A stretch of 64,000 nucleotides of DNA, taken from assembly GCA_907164885.2 (NCBI GenBank), contig OU015493.1, positions 58,050,802 to 58,114,801 on the forward strand. The letters are read 5' to 3'. Positions 1-14,929 of this stretch are shown here, in pieces. The position numbers and the translations under genes are program-made. Position 1 is the stretch's first letter, and each line of letters opens with the position of its first letter. The notes beneath the pieces were generated by a model that worked only from the letters and a program-made list of their open reading frames with translations, was not told where the DNA came from and did not search any database. The stretch comes from Dolomedes plantarius. Taxonomy: Eukaryota; Arthropoda; Arachnida; Araneae; Dolomedidae.

Positions 1-116
1 TTAATTCAACTCTGTCATGTCTTAGATACTTGTTAAAAAAATTTAATATCACATCAAGCCAGAAATAAAAGATAAAAATTTAATCACATTTAACTTGAGA
101 TATCTTACTTCCAATG

Positions 117-3100
117 TTAAGATTTTGATATTTCTGTAATAACAATTTTTGAAACAAAACCAGCTAAAATGGCAAATACAACTGTTACAATAGTGCCATG
201 AGTCATTCCAAAACCATATACCTGGAAAGAAATATGTTATGATTCATTACCAAATTTTACAACATTAATTTGCATTTCTCACTAAAAAAAACAGTAGTCC
301 TGGACTGATCCTATATGTAGCAGCTAAGAGGTTTCGTATTTTGCTGTAATTTATTATTCCTACGTAATGCATAGTAAAGATATTTAGACTATTAAATACT
401 TTCTTGTGCATGTTATCTTACAACATCTACAGAAATATGTGTAAATGAGAAATGAAGCTTAAAAAATATTTGGACTGTGGCACTTAAGTTTTATAAATCC
501 TTTGATTTTGAGAATTTGATAAAAGATAAGCATTTTTTTGGAATGTGTTATGTACAATAAAGATTTATTTATTTATATGAATAACATGTTGCAAATGGAT
601 CACGGCGAGTATCCTCTATAAAATGCAGAAAAGTGTACTAAAAACAAAAACAATATTGTACAGTTCTTTGAATGTTAAATTCTTGCTAAATTCTTAAGTC
701 TCTGTTGGTTTAAAAATGAAAATTTAGCAAACAGAGTTCCACAATTAGCTCCTCAAAGTCCTACAGTGTATGCAGGCACAGATCTATACAAGTACATTTT
801 AGAATACCATATATGTTAGATTAAAAATATTATACATTAATATACCATAAAAAATCATTACTTTCAATAGATCAGTACAATTAATAACTTTTTAAACAGG
901 CATAATTTTCAGCTATCAACATTTTACAACTATAGTATTTAACATTGATGATTAGGTTTTGCTATATTGTTTTATTAGAAATTTAGACAAACCTCAAAAA
1001 GCAGATATAAAAATCTGCCGAAATGATAACATTGCACCAGTTAATAATGCAAATGCTAAACTTTCTTCTTTTCTACCATGGTTTCATAGGGTAGGATTAA
1101 AAGGTTTCTTAATAAAAATGCCACCAGGAAATCAACTGTTAATACACATTTATTGTAAACTTATATGTATTTTTATATAATTTCTTTACAATAATACATG
1201 AAATGGCAATGAAACTCAAAACTCAGAATGGTATTAAATTTGTTAGACTTTTCTTTTCCATTTTACTTGGAAGAAAAGCTTCTCAGCATTTAAAACTGGT
1301 ATTAGGTTTATTATTGGTGTAATTTAAAAACTATCAATATTTCCTGCAGTAAAATCTAGGACTCATTGGCTATGTGAGCACCATATCTCAACAAATTTGT
1401 TAAACTGCCAATTTTTTTTTTTAAATTTGTATACCATATAACCTACAGCTATCAGCAGTAATGACATATGATCCATGGTTTTATTAATTTTGTGTTACAT
1501 AATAACAAACTGGTTCATTTCCTAAGTAGCTGCAATACTTTTTTTTTACCTTATTGTTAAAATGATGATAATTTAATGGAATTTCTCTAAAACAAAAAAA
1601 TTATGACAGAAATTTTCTTCTAAAAAGCTGTATTTTTCCAAAGAAATAATTTAAATTCAGATGGGTAAACATACCTGCATGACAAATGAATTCATGAACC
1701 ATAAGTGTTTAGCAAGAATAATTTACAAGTATATTATATGAGAAATACTGAATTTTATACAGACTAAAATTGGTAGGAAACGAAAGATGTCAAAGAGGAA
1801 TTAATAGAATCGCACAGAATGCTTTGCTTGCAATAGAAATTGAAATTTTAGCAATAATCATAAAAATATCAACTGAATAAGATTGCTTTTATTGGTTATG
1901 AAAAGACTATGTTTGACAGAAAAGTGATCAGCCTTTTTTCCAAAATACAAACAATAGTGAGAGATGCTGCTTCAGAGAGAATAATAAATTACTGACAATA
2001 TGAATGTCATAAAGCAATATATTTAAGAAACATCTTGAACAGAAGTGTACTAACTCCCTTAAATGTGACTGATCAATAAAATCAAATTACCACAATGTAT
2101 TCTGACAGGGTCATAAATCAGGTAAACTAAAGGAAAATAAATCAAAATCCTCTGATAGCTATACCCCCCCCCCCCCCAGGAAAAAAATCTCCTATTGATG
2201 CCCACAATCTAACGCCTCACCTCCACAAGGTCCATTATTTCTGCAGTTAGTCAGAAACACAAGTTTAGAGAAAGTATATTTTCTTTACACACAGATGACA
2301 TAACATGTACTTTAACTTCATTTAATTTTCAAACATGGGTGTGAATACTTAAGAAAGCAAGAGTAAAAATTTGCTTCTCTGATTTAAACACTACCAAACA
2401 AATATATTTGAAAATATATGACTGATTACCCAATAATGCAATTAAAGTCCTATAGCTAACTGAAGATTATGCTACATATCCAATGTCAGAGAAAAAGAAA
2501 TGGATCACTTCATAATGTTCAACAAACTTGAGAAAAAGCTAAAGGATCCACACATAGCTGAATGAAAACTTCAACCAATTAACCTGCTTACCCTATGAGT
2601 GTAATGTTGTGCTTTACAATATGCCAAATGGCTATCTAACAATTGGGAGAAATATATAATTATTAATTTTCAATAGTACCTAAATTTGCTGAAATTAAAA
2701 GATTTAAAAATAATGACACAACAAGGAGAGTAAGTAGCATTTCATTTGATGACTAATTATGCATTAATCCTTCAAACTGTTAACTATAGTCCTACCCGCA
2801 GATTTAAAGTGAAGAACTAGATAATAATGTAGATTAACTTTGTGAAATTCAAAAGGCGAACCAAACTTAAGGCAGAATATTAGCTAAATGATATAATTAG
2901 AAATATAGTGGAAAACTATTTGGCTCTTGGTTGCCTATTTAATAGAACTAAGACAATGAAAATCCACTTAAAATCAGTAAGTAAATATGTTGTTCTCAGA
3001 GATGAATAAAGGAAATAAAAAATAAATATGAAATGAGAGTGCACCAATGGTATTTTTTTCTCAATAAAACCTCAGATAATTGCAATATGAAATTTCATAC

Positions 3101-6100
3101 CACACCATTGTTGCTGAACATATACAGTATACACATAACTCACATGTATAGTAAATTTAATTTAATTTGGAAACAACTACACCTTTGTTACAGAAACATA
3201 AAAAGATGCAGAACTATATACTAATCAAACACTGTAAGAATTATCTGAAATGTGAATGCAAGTAAATAGGAAATGATCATAATTGTTTCTCTTTATGCAA
3301 AGAAAACCTGGCTAATTTTATTTTTAAAGTCTAATTTTATTTTTTAACAAGAATTAATTTTATATATATATAAATTTTTTTAGCTTCTGATCTTTTTATT
3401 CTATATGAATAATTAAAGATTGGCATAAGGATTAGAGTGAAGAAAATTACTTACTGACATCTGGAGTGGATTTAGAGCCATATATTGCAAAGGCTTGATT
3501 CGCATTTCAGTAGGATAAATACACTGAAATATAACAAATAAGTATAAGGAGAAAATTTAAAAAAGATTTAATGCAAAATGCTATATTCTGAACATTAGAA
3601 ACAAAATTAAACAAATACATAAAAAGCAAAATGGTGAAAAATAAAACATGTTTTATCAAGAATTAATCATTACTTAACAAAAGAAAAAATACCAAAAAAA
3701 AACTAGTCCATTTACTGTCTTTTCTCAAAAATTCATACCATATAGGAATAGTTATCTTACTGTTAATACGGAATTAGCTTTATTTCATTATTTATATTTT
3801 TAATATTAAATTCCATCTTTTTTTTTCAGCAGTACTTTACATAATATTTTGCAGCTGTGAAGCTTTTATAGATATTTTTTAAAAAGTTCATGCGCTAACA
3901 GAGTTTCAAACTTCTTAATATATACTTTACAAAGCAAGTAAAATTACATGCTTCATTTAAAAAAAAAATTCATAACCTCTTAATTAATATAAATGACTAT
4001 TTTTTACCATTAAAAATTAATATAAAACTGGAAATACACCTTTGGAAGTATCTGTCCATAGAACAACTGCTTTCAACGGTAAACTCTTGATGGAAAATGC
4101 ATTATACTCAAAATAATCTAAGGAAAAGTTAACATTAACCCAACATTAGATTGCACATAACCCAACTAAATAAATATTCATTTGGGTTTGAATTCCAGAA
4201 CTAGATAAATCATAACTTCCAGTATTTAGTTAACCTAACCATTCAAGCAGTAATTGTTAGAAAGTATACTCAGTTGTAAAACGTACTTACACAATATCAG
4301 TCATAAAATACATACCCTTAACACTCTTTGACCTTCAAAGTTCACTTCAGCAATTGCAGTAGATAATACTATGAGAAGAATTAAAGGAAGGACAAACTGA
4401 AGAATATCAAACACTGTTGCTGGATGACCCAGCCAGTGAACTAGATAAGTTGAACATCTTAACAGAACAAGGGCAACAAAACTTGCATACCATCTTTGTA
4501 AAGCACATGATGAAAATCTCAGTCGACACTAAAAGATAAAACATGTAACATATCAAATGTATTTTGAACCATTAAAAATGTCCTTTATTAAGATAATTAT
4601 AAAAAAAATATGATTGCCTCTCTTGTACAGTTTAGTTCTTCATTTGTACTTATAAATTTATTGGTATCTAGTGTAAAAAGAAAGGCTCATGACTGACTCT
4701 GCACTGTGCTCTAGGTAGCAATGCAGGTATAACAGATTTTTGAACATAAATATATAAAGTTTCAAGACAGGGTCACAGTATTTAACACCTATTGCCTCAT
4801 GTCTTAACCCTAGCACTGATAAGGGAGGAAAATAACTACAGAAAGGAAAGGCAAAAATGATTAATATTAGAAGCAAATTAGAAGGATTCATTATGATAAA
4901 TAACTTCATTATAATAAAACCCACAGAAAGTAACTTAAAAAAATTCATCAAAATTTTAGAAAAAAATTTAAATTGACCACTAGGTTTAGAATATATATAC
5001 TTTAATATACACTTAAATTACATTATAAGTTTATAGATATATTAACATGCATAAGATACAAACTTTTATATGCATAAATACATTAATATGTATAAGAATG
5101 AAAACTTTTATTGTAATATTCCTTTGAAGTTTACTTGCAATAAAAGTCTGAATACAAACAACAAATTACATTTAATTTCCAAAAGTGGTGCATTAGCTCT
5201 GCATTAGTCATAGAATGTGGAGTTGCAGTTGAATCTACAGGAGCATCATTATGTGTTTCTAGCATGCGTCTCACCGGCATAAAACCTCTCTCCTACAAAC
5301 AGAAAGTTTGTTTCATGAATTTAAAAGAAGTTATATAACTTACAAATAAAGAAAAATTAAATTTCAGCCTCATTTTTTGTATGCTCATATGACAGACATT
5401 TTCTAGATGTGATGTATGTGTGTACTGTGAATTTAACTGTGTGTGTGTGTGTATATATAAATATATATATATGGGGTGTGGTAGCCCAGTTGGCAAGAGC
5501 AGCAAGCCAGTGATCTGAACGTTCCTGGTTCGATGCTTGTCGCTGCAAATCTACCGCCGTGTTCACTAATGGTAGCCGAGGGCACATAAAATAGGACGTG
5601 GCTACAATGTCCTCCAAGTTCTCAAATTTACCTCTGGATTTGCACGGTCAAGTGTTCCGGTCTCGTCACTTGACTCGGTTCAAAATTACGAGACCAGTTA
5701 TTTAGCCAAGTCAGACTCCAACCCTTGTGGTGCTAATTCAAAACAGGAGCCACACCTTCATCACTCATAGCCTTCGGGACTTGATCTGATGTTTCTGTTG
5801 GTCAAGTGGCATGAGTAACAACAACATATATGGACGCTCGTTAATTCGAACTCGAAGGTTCTCAGAAAAAAGTTCGAATTATCCGATGTTAAGAGAAAAT
5901 ATATAACTTTAAATGTGTATCACTGAAGAAGAAACTCTCCTAGTATGTATAACCCAAGAAAATATATTATACTATGTTATCTAAAGTTAAACATATTAAA
6001 AAGCAATACAGACTTACCTTAATCATAAAATGAAGCAGAAGATATGCAGTATAAAGTAAACTTTTATTAAAAATATGAATTACACTTTGGGGAAAAACTA

Positions 6101-7235
6101 TAAAATGGATGTTTGGTTCTGTTTATGATGCCTACATTGTTCAGCCAGCTTCTCGATTTGAAGTAAACATTTCAATTCATTTTCAGAGGAAGGTTCCATC
6201 TGAATAAAGAGTTTTAATAGAGTCCATTATGGCTTTGTCCATTATGGCCGCATTAAAAATATCTTTAGGGCAGGTAAGTAGAAAATAGCCCTGGCAGTTT
6301 CCTACCGAAATTAGTGCATACGTCTTCATTTACATCAGAGCTTTGGCCACATACAGTTTGATACGAAATATTTTGCTTTGACATAAATCGAGAAAGCCAT
6401 CCATCACTGCATTTAAAATCTTCAATACCCATTCGACTTGCCAATTCATCAGCCTTCGTCAGCACTAGGGGTCCATTTATCGGAAAATTTCGAGATCTAA
6501 GATCCTGGAACCATAGCAGTAGAGCTCTTTCTAGAACTTCTTGGGACGCATTTCCCATGCATTTTCTTCCTCTAGCAAATTTTGATTTTACCCATGAATC
6601 TAAAATTGACTCCTTGTTTTTCAAATTAGTTGACAAGGCATTTTTTTAGTTCCATAGTCAGCTGCTAACTTTGTTTTACATTCGCCATTCTCTACTTTCT
6701 TTAAAATTTCTACCTTTGTCTCCAAAGTTAGGGTTTTGTACTTTCCACGTGTAGACATCCTGAATTTTTACACGTTCACACCACACAATGAGGAAGAAAA
6801 ACTAGACCACATTAACTTGTCTGCACTGCAGTTATAACTGACGCAGCTCCCTAGAATCTGTAGTAAAGACTAGTTTTTCTGAAATTCTAAGAAAATCGAT
6901 CCAAATAAAGGAAAATTGCTTTTTCCGTTTAGCACTAATAAGAAGGACAATAGCTACTAACGTTTAGAGGACATGCAATAGTCTAGGAATGCAGGCATGT
7001 GCCTCTTTACACAGAAAAGAAATTTTGACACACAAAATAATAAATACAGTGTGTATTTTCTCCATTAAACGAGAAAAAAAAAATTTTTTGTCAAATTTTT
7101 AGTTCGAATTAACCTAAGTGATAAAAATTTAGTTCGAATTAATGAGATATTTTTAACATGACTCCAATACAAGTTTTTTGGGGCCTTTGGATTAGTTTGA
7201 ATTAACCAAAAGTTCGAATTAACGAGCGTCCACTG

Positions 7236-7296
<61 letters not shown>

Positions 7297-10200
7297 ATAA
7301 TGTACAAACAGGTAGAAAAAAAGAAATCTTTAAAAAATTACTATGTATCATTAGAAAATATAGAATTTTAGTAGTTAGCATCCAAATACTTTAAATTCAC
7401 AGTACATTAGAAAGAATATTATGAAATAATTAATAAACTGATAATTTAATTATATTTGATTTACTACTGCTTTTATCATACAAATTTTTGGCCCAAAACA
7501 TCCATTCTTTAAACCCAAATTAATAGTATTGAAAATTTAATTTAAATTACAATAAATATAAAAAGGGTTTTCATAATACAGAAGTGTTGAGCAAAATAAT
7601 AAGGAAAGAGAAAACAGGCACAAAACCTAGGATCTTTATCTCTAGAATACAGAGGCATGGGTATAAATATGTACACATCCTAGTATAATATTCTTGAATC
7701 CAGCAATACTTGTATGACAACTACAATATTTCAATAGAACCCAAAAAAATGAGGTTTGAAACATTGAGAAATTTTATTTAATAAAATGCTAATACCATGA
7801 ATTAACACTATTTCAAAGTGTTTTCCTATATTACCAGTATCCAAATTATGTCATTTTGTAATGTTCTTGAAATTATAAATAAAAATAACTCTACCATCAT
7901 ATATAAAAATAAACTCTACCATTTACATCCTAATAACAAATGCCTTTAAAATTAAACTGTTGCATGTTTTGTTACGAGTGAACACATAATGGCCTTATAA
8001 GCTTAACATTCTTAATAATATCATGAAACACATCATGAAATTTTTCTGTGAGACAAAGATTGCTTAATACAGCAATTAACATTTAAAACAATCAAGCATT
8101 AAAAGTTTTCTTACTTGTCTATGCTGGTTACAATTAAGCATAAGCAAAAGCAAAAAGGTGATACTCTAGAGCTTAGAAATACATCATATTAAAATTTACA
8201 GAATATAAAGCTCACTTCATTAACAAAGTTCCATTCATAGTCATTATTTGCTAGAGATTCAATGCTCTCTGTTATTGGTGAAAACAGGACGCTTATTTCT
8301 CCTTGCTGATCTCCGTGTTGCCTTAGATTTGGTTCAGATGCACGCATACGTGGATTAATATCTCTCTTAGAAATTGACATATTATGTCTAACTTTAGGGA
8401 GGTAATCAGCATATTCCAGATCATTTTCCTCTTCAGCAATCCATAATGATTCTAAAATCATAATACAATAAAACATTATGAAATAAGCCAAGAAATAATA
8501 AATCATCAAAGGCTTACACAATTTTGAAACTCCTTTTTTAAATAGAAAAATCTATTTTAATTTTAGATAGTATTAAAAGATCAATATAAATAGCCTACTT
8601 CTAATAACACAATATTTTTTGGAACGAAGTTCTTTTACGCGGCTTACAGTAGAGTGAACTGGCAGAAATCGTCACGTAACGAAAAAGCATTATGCCCCCT
8701 CCATAAGACCTTTCTCTCAAGGACTTCGTGGCTGAATGGTTATCGCATCGGACTGCGGAGCGAGAGGTCCCCGGTTCAAATCCCCGCACAATCGCTGCGG
8801 GTAATTTCAACTTTAATTTAATTTCCTTTGTTCGGTTAATTCTTGAAGTTTCTAGAATATTCTTTAGTTTACTATTCACACGGGATTTATATTATGTCAT
8901 TATTGCAATTTACAATGGAAAGTCGAGAAACAGAAACTGCAGCAAGTGTAAATAATGCAAACTTAGAAAAGTAAGTTAATAAAACATGTAACTTAATACA
9001 AGTATTTAATGTTTACATTCATTTAATATACATGTGATTCGAGTGTTTACTATTTACATGCATTACAGAGAAATAATAGTGAAATCATATGCTCAGCGTC
9101 AAAAAGAGTATCGAAAGAGAAAAAAATCCAAAATCAACTTCAGAGTGCGAAAAAAATACCAAAAACAAATGCTAAATGTCAACAACAATTCCGGCAGAAT
9201 CAAAAAGAAAAAGTACAGCAAAATGAAACAATTTTCTTTTTCTTTTTTTTTGTTTGTTATTGTTTTAATTCACACAGGATTTATATTGTGCCATTATTGC
9301 AATTTTATAATGGAAAGTCAAGAAACAGAAACTGCAGTTGTATGAGTGTATGTTCGTGCGAGTATCGAGATTCGAGCAGAAAGCATTGTGCGTGGTCAGC
9401 TGTATAACCTCAATTATAAACACATGTAAATATTATTTAAACTTATTTTTTGTTTATTATTGTTTGAATTCACACGGGATTTATATTGTGTCATTATTTT
9501 TGTTGGTGATCAAATAATAAAATTAATCTGATTAAAAATTATGCTAGGTAACATCTGAATCAAAATAATTAATTTATATATTAAAATTTTTAATTTTAAT
9601 AAAATAGAGAAAGAGAGAGAGAGAGTTAGTTAGTTGGTTGGTCAAATAAAAGAGGGCTGCGCTTTTTGGCGGGACAAAAATACACTAATATAATCAATAG
9701 AAATCTACATATTAAATCACGTTTAGAGTTGAAAAAATAACGCAAGGAACTTGATTCCTGACGGGGTCCCCCGACTGCACAATTTTTTTTTATGAGAAAA
9801 TGAACTTCACAATTTTTATTTATGGAAAATTTTACTGCAATTTTGAGATTAAATATTTTATATTAAAAAACATTACCTTGCCATATATCATCTTGATTCA
9901 TAGGTGTTATTTTATGTAAAAAAGATAGATGGTGCTCAATAAGGGATGCATCATATTCTATTTCTTTAATAAACCTTCGTACACCTATAAAGATTACAAA
10001 AACAACAAGAAAATAATTATAACTGTTTCAATTGAAGGTTAAGAAAAATAAATATCTATATTATTGAAAATTTACCTAATACATTTTAAAACTATATTTT
10101 TTATGACAACTATGGGTTAAATAATTTATATTTTAATCGAAATGGAATTGCTTATTTACCTTTAAAAAAAATCAGTTTATTACATATTGTAAATAAGAAA

Positions 10201-13200
10201 AAATTAATAGAAGCTATATTTAAAGTCAAATTTTACCTTTAGAAGAATAAATCTTAAAATTACAAAGAATAAATAAACAATGCTTGACATTTTAAGAGCT
10301 AAAAATTAAACTTCTAAGAATACTTGAGCATGGCTTTACACAAAATTATAACACAATATTTTCTGATAGCATCAACAAAAACCTGATATGTTGTTTGATG
10401 ATGATACCTTTTCTTAAAAAATACATTTAAACACAAGCAATATCTTGAATATTGAAAAATTTTGGATTTTTTTAATATTCAAGAGCATATGGGGCAGAAT
10501 TTACAAAATAAAGTCTGCTCCATTTCAAGAACTTCATAATTTTTTAGAGTATTTCAACATAATTATATATCATAGCACAACATTCAAAGTTGTCTGCAAG
10601 TGCTAAAGAGTTAATAAAATATTAAACAGATAGTTTTGCTAATATTAAATAATTTTAGGTATAATATTGCCCCTCCCACCCCTATCCCACTCCTAGTTTT
10701 TGCATAAAGAAATGAATGAATGAATTCACACACACACAAACAAGCAAAAAAAAAAAAAGTTATTTTACTAAAAATAAATAGAAATTTAAGAATTAAACAA
10801 AAATTGAAGAGATAGATGCTTACAAATGGAATACTAAGATATGAAAATGTCATTCAACCAAGACATTTTTAAACCCTCAGCAAATCTTTAAAACCTTCAA
10901 ATGTTTTTACCTATACCTTTGTTTTAATCAAATTTATGACTTTATATAGCATGAATAATGATACTGAAATATATTAAATTTGATTTCATCCGAAAAGGCT
11001 CAGCACACATTCAGTTAAAAAGTACCTAAACATTTTCCAAGTACAAATAATGTTTGATTAGAGGGTCTTAATTTTTTTTTTCAATAAATAAGACAATTAT
11101 ACCTATACAGTACATAAAATGCACCATACTTCAAAATCTTCAAATCATTGAAAAGTTTTAGTTTAAAAAGTTGAATAACGAGCAAATTTTATAGATAGTA
11201 ATAAAGAGTATCAAAATGCAAATAAATTTTTAGCAACTATAACAAGCTTAGGGTGAAATTAGAAGCATGATTAACAATTTTATTCTCTAAAAATTTCTGT
11301 TAACAAATATATATATGCAGGTATAGGACAAAATAATAGGAACACCTGGGAAAGAATGCAAATTTTTAATTAGTAGGGGTTCGGCCACCCTTGGCCTTAA
11401 TTACTGCTTGCATTCGATGTGGGACTGACAAATAAAGGTCTTGCACAAAGTTCACAGGAATTCACACTCATTCCTCGTGCAGAGCAATCTCGAGTTCAGG
11501 TAGTGTGCAAGAAATACAAAACCAAGCACTTACTTTGTTCTCTAAAAAAACCCACAAATGCTCAAAGATGTTAAGATCAGGGGAATGAGGACACCACCTG
11601 AGATGTTCCACAAGTTCATTATGCTCATCTACCCATGTCTGAACACTGCGAGCCGTGTGAACAGAGACATTGTCATCTTGGAGCACAGGACATTCTCAGG
11701 AAACGGTCTGAAGCACAGGATGGAAATGATATGCGAGAATACTGCGATAATACTTGCTTGTGATCGTCCCCCTTAGGACTAAGAGTGGCCTCAAGCCACT
11801 CCACGATATCATACCATACCACCACAGAGCCCCTTCCATGCTTCACGGGAGGAACCAGACAGTAAACATGAAATGCTTCTGCCGGTGTTCATCAGACAAA
11901 CACACATCAGATGGTCTGAAATAATGTAAATGATGATTCGTCAGACCAGATGACCTGTTTTCATTGTTGTTATATCCAGTTTTGGTGGTCTCTGCAACAC
12001 TGTTGTGACTTCAAAGCATTCCATGGTGATGCTAATGTCATTAGAATAGCCACTCTGCCATGAATGGTTGCAGCATACAGCTCCCATTGAATATTTTTGG
12101 TGGATATGGGGTTCTGGAGATAGTTGTTCATCTCAGAAGTTATGTGCTGCAGTGTAGACTTCATTTTCGGGCGACTATCCTCTGCAACACTCGTCTATCC
12201 CAGTCGGTCAACTTCGACTTTCGGCCACTGTTCTACTTCACAGAGGACACCTTTCCAAGGTTTGTGTAGGCTATCATAACCCTTGACACAATGGTCTTTG
12301 AAACCCAACAAAGTTGGCTGTTCTCAACACAGATGCTCCAGCGAGGCGAGCTCCAATGATCATGCTTCTTCGCATGTCGGACAGGTGGGACATAATGGCA
12401 CTTTGCTGGGAACAGAACTTTCTCATACAACTGTCACACCTTCAAATGCGCAACTGATACCTTCCCTTTTGCTGCCACTAGATGGCAGACTATTGTAACA
12501 TGTGGCAGGGTTGTATTGGACAATCGATGTTAAAACACATTTCAAAATGGGTGTTCCTATTTTTTTTCCTATACTTGTATATATAAATAACTCTATCAAA
12601 GGGCATTAAAATTAGATTTTTAAATAGGTGTAGAGAAAAAAAGCAAAACTCCTTGAGAGAATAAATATACCTTCTCTCTTAAAACAATACACTCAGTATT
12701 TGTCATGCACGAAATAATACAGAAAAATATGTTGAATAAACTTACCAATAGTATGTGTTCTACATACAGACATGAAGATAAATGATACAAGAGAATGCCA
12801 AATTAAAGTGAATACTGAAAAAACAATACTGGATACACTCATAATATGACAAACTATACCATCTAGTTGAACTTTATCACAGTATGCTTCCTCAAACCAA
12901 TCTAAACTTTCAACAACATTAGCTGCTGTGAAGAATAATCCTAAAATGAATACTAGAAGTGCTCCATTTATTTTAAAAACTGTTCTTGTATGCATACGAA
13001 TGTCTTTTAGAAATCGTTGATGTAGAAACAAACGGCTACTTAAGTCTTTACAATAAAATCCAAAGCCACACCAAAAATACACTAACAGCATACTCACAGA
13101 CCCTCCTGGTATATCTCTTGGGGTTTCAGGAGAAATTATATCATATACTACATACCAAGAATAAGATATTGCATATGCGAGTGCACCAGTAAATGTTAGT

Positions 13201-14875
13201 GCATGAAGAATTGTCCCTAATACAGGTTTAGAGCTTCCTTTAAGAGGTATACCATTGCATTTAGCAATAATATACCATGCCCAAATTGGAAGATGTCTAG
13301 ACTGTCTTATTTTTGCATCAGGATCCTTTTTCTTTGCATTAGCACTTGTAGTTTCAATAAATGTCTGTACTTTTTGATCAACAGAATCTGCTTCATAGAA
13401 GCGAGAGGTCACTGATGCAGACCTTCTGCTTTTCCTAAAAATGAAAATATACTTTTCAAATTCAAGAAAAAAATTTCTTATCTGCACAATGCTAAAATAA
13501 ATATATCTAGTAAGTACATATTTTAAAGCATATATTAACTATGAACAAAAATCAGAGATTATAACATAGAAAAAGCATAATTTTGAATCATCATAAATTA
13601 TAAAAGAAAAACTTAATTTTATTTTTTCTAGGAATATATTTTTTTTTTTTATATCATTTCTTGAACTATTTTAGGGAAATAAGATAATTAAAATTGGTTT
13701 AGTGCAGTTTTTACCCCTTTAAAACAATATTTAATTTTTTAAAAAAATCTAAAATTTCAACCAAAATCTCAAACCAATTTCAAATAACATAATCATAATT
13801 ATCTGAAAGAAAAATTGCCACAAAAATTCAATGGTTATTTAAATGTTAATTCTTTACTATAACATAATTTTTTAACATTAAACAAAAAGCTTAATTATTT
13901 TGGAGGGAACCAAAATATCCAAACCAAATATTATTATGTAGACATATTTTAAATTTAGAAAACACTTTTGTCAGACTCTCGTCTCCCATCCCTAAGTGGA
14001 ATTGATGGACGTGAGTAATAGCGTCTTCAATGTGCCCAAATGAAACATAAACAGGTGTCGAACGAGATACACCTTTGGGGAAGTGCGGCAATAGTTGAAA
14101 AGGACGCAAGTCATTTAGAAAGATTTGTGAAACCATTAGCGGCGCGTTTCTACTTTAGAAAAGTCGGCAGGAAAGGAAATTTGTCATGGATGGTTGGAGA
14201 AGGCGCGGAGAAGAATGGATGAAGACAGGACGCGGGGAACGAAGAAAGGAGAATAATAGATTCGGACTGTTGAAGGGTCAACACGCTTACGGGAGACGGG
14301 GAGCTCGTCGGACTTTGAAAGAATGAGCCCTACTCTGAAGGTGGATTTTAGGTTCATCGAAACGAACCTTTGTAAATGACGTATTTAACCAAGATTTTAA
14401 TGTATTAATAAACCCAGATGTAAATAAGAGTTGGTGCTACAGTTATAATTACTTATACACGATAATGATTGGTCGAATCATGACTATAAATGTTAACAAC
14501 TTTGTTGATACCTCAAAAATTCAAAACCTTGAATGAAACTCATGATTTTAAGTTTTATTTTGACATAACATTTTTAAGAATTTAAAATCAATTAATAAAA
14601 AATAAATTTTTACCATTTTTTAGGAAATTTATTATTAAAAAATTATGATTCCTCATACCCTTTTCTATATAATTTGATTTTTCATTCTCAGAGGCATGCT
14701 GTTATTTTGAACTTGATGTCAAAAGATACCACAAAATTTGCAAAGCTAAGAAGCATAAATAAAAGTTTTTAAAAGTCGATATTTACAAAATGTGACACAA
14801 AATAATAAGTTATAAACCAAGCAATAACGCCATGAATTTATGTAACTAAGTTCTGGGATATAATTTAAATCGAAG

Positions 14876-14929
<54 letters not shown>

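Larger units (their letters stand above)
9985..12745 (-). other. Intron of the receptor-like gene
   Basis: Intron between the 689-nt and 108-nt exons. It holds the Tc1 element at 11316-12580. Outside that I see only AT-rich sequence; the 80-codon minus frame at 10853-10611 has no support. Confidence 0.6.

Noticed and set aside
8728..8810. A functional tRNA gene
   Set aside because: A and B boxes are good, but the acceptor ends do not pair and the block is embedded in a repeat found twice; it is tRNA-derived.
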